DNA of 8,074 nucleotides from Pleurocapsa sp. MO_226.B13 (lineage in GTDB: Bacteria; Cyanobacteriota; Cyanobacteriia; Cyanobacteriales; Xenococcaceae): assembly GCA_030064795.1 (NCBI GenBank), contig JASJEI010000428.1, positions 1-8,074 on the forward strand. The letters run 5' to 3'. Shown here in pieces: positions 5,419 to 8,074 of the stretch. Under the pieces are notes generated by a model. The model saw only the letters and a list, made by a program, of their open reading frames with translations, made no database searches and had not been told where the DNA came from. Each line of letters starts with the position of its first letter. Positions within the stretch are counted from its first letter, which is position 1. The position numbers and the translations under genes were made by a program.

Positions 5419-7854
5419 ATGGTTGGTAATAAAGCTGATTCTCAACAGCCTCAAAAACAAGGCACAATTGATGTAGACCTCTTACAGCAAGATGTGATTG
5501 GGTTATTGGATGAAATTAATCTTCTCATCGATGATACTCAAGCCAATCTAGACAGTTTAACGGAGTCCAAATACGAGCAGTTTCAGGCACAGATTGCTGC
5601 TGCGGGTCAAAATGTCGCCGATCTACAGCTGAGAATGGCAATTGTTGCGCCGATGAAAGCTGGCAAATCAACCATCATCAATGCGATCGCGGGACAGGAA
5701 TTATTACCAAGCTGTGCTGTGGCAATGACTACTATTCCGACGGAGATTGTTTTCGATCCAGAGATCGATCGAGCAACTCTTTGTCTAAGCCAAAATACTT
5801 TAAGTCTGTTTAAAAGCTTGGAAGATAGCCTCAAACAACAAGTAGAGCGGCTAGGAATCGAACCTCTACAAAAAAGACTAGATCGCTATCCTCATTTACT
5901 AGATTTATTTTCTGAAATTGCCACTTCTACTGATTTTAATCTCACTCAAAAAATTATCGGTCGTCAGGCGATCGCCAATACTTTAAATCGCCTCAATCAC
6001 GTTATCAGGCTTTCTAGTGTTATCGAGCCTACCAAAGATCCGATCGGGCGACTACAGGATGTTCCCCAAATCAAGACCCCCTGGTTGAGTATTGGTAAGA
6101 GTAAACAGATCGAAACTTCGGGAAGTCTGACGATCGTCGATACACCAGGCCCCAACGAAGCGGGGGAAGGCTTACGCTTGAGTGCAGTGGTAGAAGAACA
6201 ACTACGTCGCAGTTCCATTGTTTTAATCGTCTTGGATTATACTCAGTTAAATAGCGAAGCTGCCGAAAGCATCAAACGACAGATTCAACCGATTATTGAA
6301 TCTATTGGCAGGGACAATCTTTACATTCTAGTTAACAAAATCGATCAGCGTCGCCAGGGAGATATGACTCCCGAACAAGTAAAAGACTTTGTAGTGGCAG
6401 ACTTAGGATTGACGGATAACGACAGCGATCGCGTTTTTGAGGTAGCTGCTGTTCGGGCTTTTACGGCGACTAAGTTTTTATTAGAAGTACAGCAAAACCC
6501 CAAAATTAAACTATTAGAAATAAAATCCTTAACCTCTCTAGCGCAGGAGGTACTAGGAATCGACTGGGATGAAGAGCTAGATGATATAAACGTCAAAATT
6601 ATGGCAAAAAAAGCCTTAAAATTATGGCATAAATCTGGTTTTGCTCCTTTTATCGATAGTGCGATCGCTGCTTTGATGGCAAATGCTGCACCTCAATGTT
6701 TGAGTAATGCCCTCAATCTCAGTCGCAATCATCTCTTAGCAATCAGAGACGATCTCAACTTACGCAGTCATGCTATTTCTCAGGATACGGCAAAAATACA
6801 GGAGGAGATTGAATCCTTAGAAAAGGACTTGAGTCATTTAGAATCCTGTCGCGATCGCCTGAGTACTTTGGCAGATATTAAAATTGAGCTACAGCAAAAT
6901 TTACAACGTCTTCTAACACAACTCAAAGCCGAAGCTGTGATTGATGTTGAAAATTTCTTTGCGGGAGAAGAATACTTACAGGCAGATGCGATTAAAAAAG
7001 CTGACATCAACGCTCGTAATTTGTTGTTAAGTAATTTAGGAGATTTCGAGTTATTTCCCAAGTGGGTTTCAGACAATCTCAAAGCTGGTATCGAATACAA
7101 AACTTCAGGTACTGTCTCCTTTAAAACCGAACTTGAGGCAGAATACTTTACTCAAGAAGCGATCGGCAGAGCCAGAAAACGCCTAGAAGAATTGATTTTA
7201 AAAGTGAGTCAGGATATTGAAACCGAAGTTAAACAAGCCAGAGAAGAGCTTGAGAAATTTTTAATTGAAGAAACCAAAGACATTATCGAGCGAGCTAAAA
7301 ATCGTCTGCAAACTAATTTTGAAGTTGATTTACATTTACCCTCTCCCATAATTAATAGTGAGCGCGAAATACAAGTAGATAAGAAACTAGTTAAAACTAA
7401 AAGTCGTCTGGTTGATGATGGTTATGAAGAGCGTTTAGTCAAAAAACGGGCATGGTATTATTGGTTGGGGGTAATTCCTTTTTATAGCCAAGAAAAACAT
7501 AAAAAACCCTATAAAAAAGAAGACTATTATGCAGTTTCTGTTCATGAAATTGTCGAACAGATCAATATTTCTAGCGATATCTTTATTGATGAAATTCAAC
7601 AAAAAGTTACGGTTTATTTAGAACAAGAGCTACACCAGCAAGTCGATAGTTTCTTTGTTAAACTAGATCGATATTTAGGTAATTATTTAAATAGCTTACA
7701 ACAATCTCAATCCGACCATAAACTTTCTTTAGAACAGAGAGATAAATTAGGCGAGAGTTTAGGAAAACTAGTTCCTCAAACCAGTAACTGTATTGATAAA
7801 GTCGATAATTATCTAGAAAAGACACAGCAAGTTATTATAGCTAGGAAATATTGA
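5419..7854 (+). CDS. Dynamin-like large GTPase
   Basis: This 811-residue dynamin-superfamily GTPase, of a class that typically binds and remodels membranes after nucleotide-driven assembly, belongs with bacterial dynamin-like proteins. It most resembles the LeoA / CrfC (YjdA) kind in its MKAGKST P-loop. The order is: helical N-terminus (about 18-68); G1 APMKAGKST (77-85); G2 around T104-T105 (AMTTIPTE); an unusually long insert of about 135 residues; G3 DTPG (241-244); G4 NKID (306-309); helical stalk with heptad-rich coiled coils at about 455-505 and 585-632; and a basic/aromatic patch KKRAWYYWLGVIPFYSQ (675-691) followed by lysines and tyrosines, a possible lipid-binding tip. There is no transmembrane helix or signal peptide. 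The first P-loop glycine is Ala77, but the catalytically important GKS is intact. The start is secure: an in-frame TAA lies 15 bases upstream, although no Shine-Dalgarno is visible. It stands alone, without the adjacent second dynamin seen in some bacteria. Confidence 0.9.
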   Translation: MVGNKADSQQPQKQGTIDVDLLQQDVIGLLDEINLLIDDTQANLDSLTESKYEQFQAQIAAAGQNVADLQLRMAIVAPMKAGKSTIINAIAGQELLPSCAVAMTTIPTEIVFDPEIDRATLCLSQNTLSLFKSLEDSLKQQVERLGIEPLQKRLDRYPHLLDLFSEIATSTDFNLTQKIIGRQAIANTLNRLNHVIRLSSVIEPTKDPIGRLQDVPQIKTPWLSIGKSKQIETSGSLTIVDTPGPNEAGEGLRLSAVVEEQLRRSSIVLIVLDYTQLNSEAAESIKRQIQPIIESIGRDNLYILVNKIDQRRQGDMTPEQVKDFVVADLGLTDNDSDRVFEVAAVRAFTATKFLLEVQQNPKIKLLEIKSLTSLAQEVLGIDWDEELDDINVKIMAKKALKLWHKSGFAPFIDSAIAALMANAAPQCLSNALNLSRNHLLAIRDDLNLRSHAISQDTAKIQEEIESLEKDLSHLESCRDRLSTLADIKIELQQNLQRLLTQLKAEAVIDVENFFAGEEYLQADAIKKADINARNLLLSNLGDFELFPKWVSDNLKAGIEYKTSGTVSFKTELEAEYFTQEAIGRARKRLEELILKVSQDIETEVKQAREELEKFLIEETKDIIERAKNRLQTNFEVDLHLPSPIINSEREIQVDKKLVKTKSRLVDDGYEERLVKKRAWYYWLGVIPFYSQEKHKKPYKKEDYYAVSVHEIVEQINISSDIFIDEIQQKVTVYLEQELHQQVDSFFVKLDRYLGNYLNSLQQSQSDHKLSLEQRDKLGESLGKLVPQTSNCIDKVDNYLEKTQQVIIARKY

Positions 7855-7883
7855 TAAGTTACACTTTTTAAAACAGCAAATCA

Positions 7884-7909
7884 AATTGATTACTAATAGT
7901 AATACAATT
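7884..7909. terminator. AT-rich hairpin after the GTPase gene
   Basis: AATTG (7884-7888) plus ATTACT (7889-7894) pair with AGTAAT (7898-7903) and CAATT (7905-7909), with one bulged A and a three-base loop. It starts 29 bases after the GTPase stop. It is weak in G+C and is not followed by a T-run, so its role as a terminator is a positional inference. Confidence 0.35.
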
Positions 7910-7970
7910 CCAAACCTTTGTCTTACTTTAGAGATTTGTTGTCCCAAAGTTTGACTATCTAAACTATTTC

Positions 7971-8074
7971 GGTAGTGAAACAAAAATCTGTGGGATGAGT
8001 CTGAAGAAAAGGTCAGTAAATGGAAAAATCTAGATGGAATGTATTCTCTGCGGTCATGAAAAAGCACACAAACA
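7971..8074 (+). mobile_element. Probable left end of an IS1-like insertion sequence (runs off window)
   Basis: A CxxC protein start at 8034 looks like an IS1-type InsA. In IS1 the first gene begins about 55 bases after the left terminus. GGTAGTGAAACAAAAATCTG at 7971 starts with GGT, as IS1-family termini do, and lies 63 bases upstream, so it is the candidate terminus. The other end is outside the window and the inverted repeat cannot be tested. Confidence 0.35.
8034..8074 (+). CDS. N-terminus of a CxxC zinc-finger protein, probable IS1-like InsA (partial)
   Basis: Thirteen codons are visible before the window ends: MECILCGHEKAHK. An in-frame TAG directly precedes the ATG, so the start is firm. 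Cys3 and Cys6 followed by a short His/Lys segment match the first half of the zinc ribbon that opens IS1-type InsA and related cyanobacterial transposases, as I remember them (they continue 'HGK...QRY.CP.C'). An overlapping frame from ATG at 8020 is also open (MEKSRWNVFS) but lacks such a motif. With so few residues the identification is provisional. Confidence 0.45.
   Translation, partial: MECILCGHEKAHK

Noticed and set aside
5200..5460. Minus-strand 86-codon open frame overlapping the start of the GTPase gene
   Set aside because: It has no recognisable domain, no ribosome-binding site, and overlaps a secure plus-strand start. The inner part (IDLSFNGIPTRAEILQQAI) looks somewhat protein-like and could be a relic, but I cannot name it.
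1..8074. CRISPR array, tRNA or rRNA genes
   Set aside because: No regularly spaced direct repeats, cloverleaf-like segments or rRNA-like conserved blocks were seen on either strand.

Overview
The window looks like chromosomal DNA from a cyanobacterium, probably a coccoid or filamentous form with an AT-rich genome. The palindrome GCGATCGC (HIP1) occurs about fourteen times by eye, both inside genes and between them. Most of the recognisable proteins (a GGMN-type lipoprotein, a DUF2294 protein, a cysteine-less rhodanese and a small acidic protein) are of kinds I know mainly from cyanobacteria. No RNA genes, CRISPR array or origin were seen.

Layout: (1) 1-128 is a short element with 14-bp terminal inverted repeats. 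It forms the 3' end of a minus-strand lipoprotein gene (87-602) and supplies its last 13 codons and its stop. (2) After a 396-bp divergent gap comes a plus-strand DUF2294 gene (999-1448). It converges, across a hairpin, on a minus-strand short-chain dehydrogenase (1629-2501) broken by one in-frame TGA. (3) Divergent from that is a small rhodanese-fold protein without the catalytic cysteine (2680-3069). (4) 3070-3813 holds an orphan signal-peptide reading frame, a 76-residue acidic repeat protein (3422-3652) and a large imperfect palindrome (3697-3780). (5) A cupin of the cysteine-dioxygenase-like superfamily lies at 3814-4473. (6) The next 945 bp have no intact gene. They contain what looks like the right end and guide-RNA region of a decayed IS200/IS605-type TnpB element (about 4690-4800) and a 151-bp segment bounded by perfect 16-bp inverted repeats. 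(7) An 811-residue dynamin-like GTPase (5419-7854) dominates the right half. (8) The window closes with the first codons of a CxxC protein that looks like the InsA-type start of an IS1-like insertion sequence.

The intact genes do not form an obvious pathway or operon. Most are single transcription units separated by long AT-rich gaps, and several gaps carry mobile-element debris. The most substantial biology is the large GTPase, a membrane-remodelling type protein, standing alone between a decayed transposon scar and a probable insertion sequence. The best-supported genome-dynamics stories are the gene tail replaced by an inverted-repeat element, the single-base nonsense mutation in the dehydrogenase, and the putative solo omega-RNA-like transposon end. 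I did not find a clear multi-gene novel system. All family names come from recalled motifs, not from database searches.
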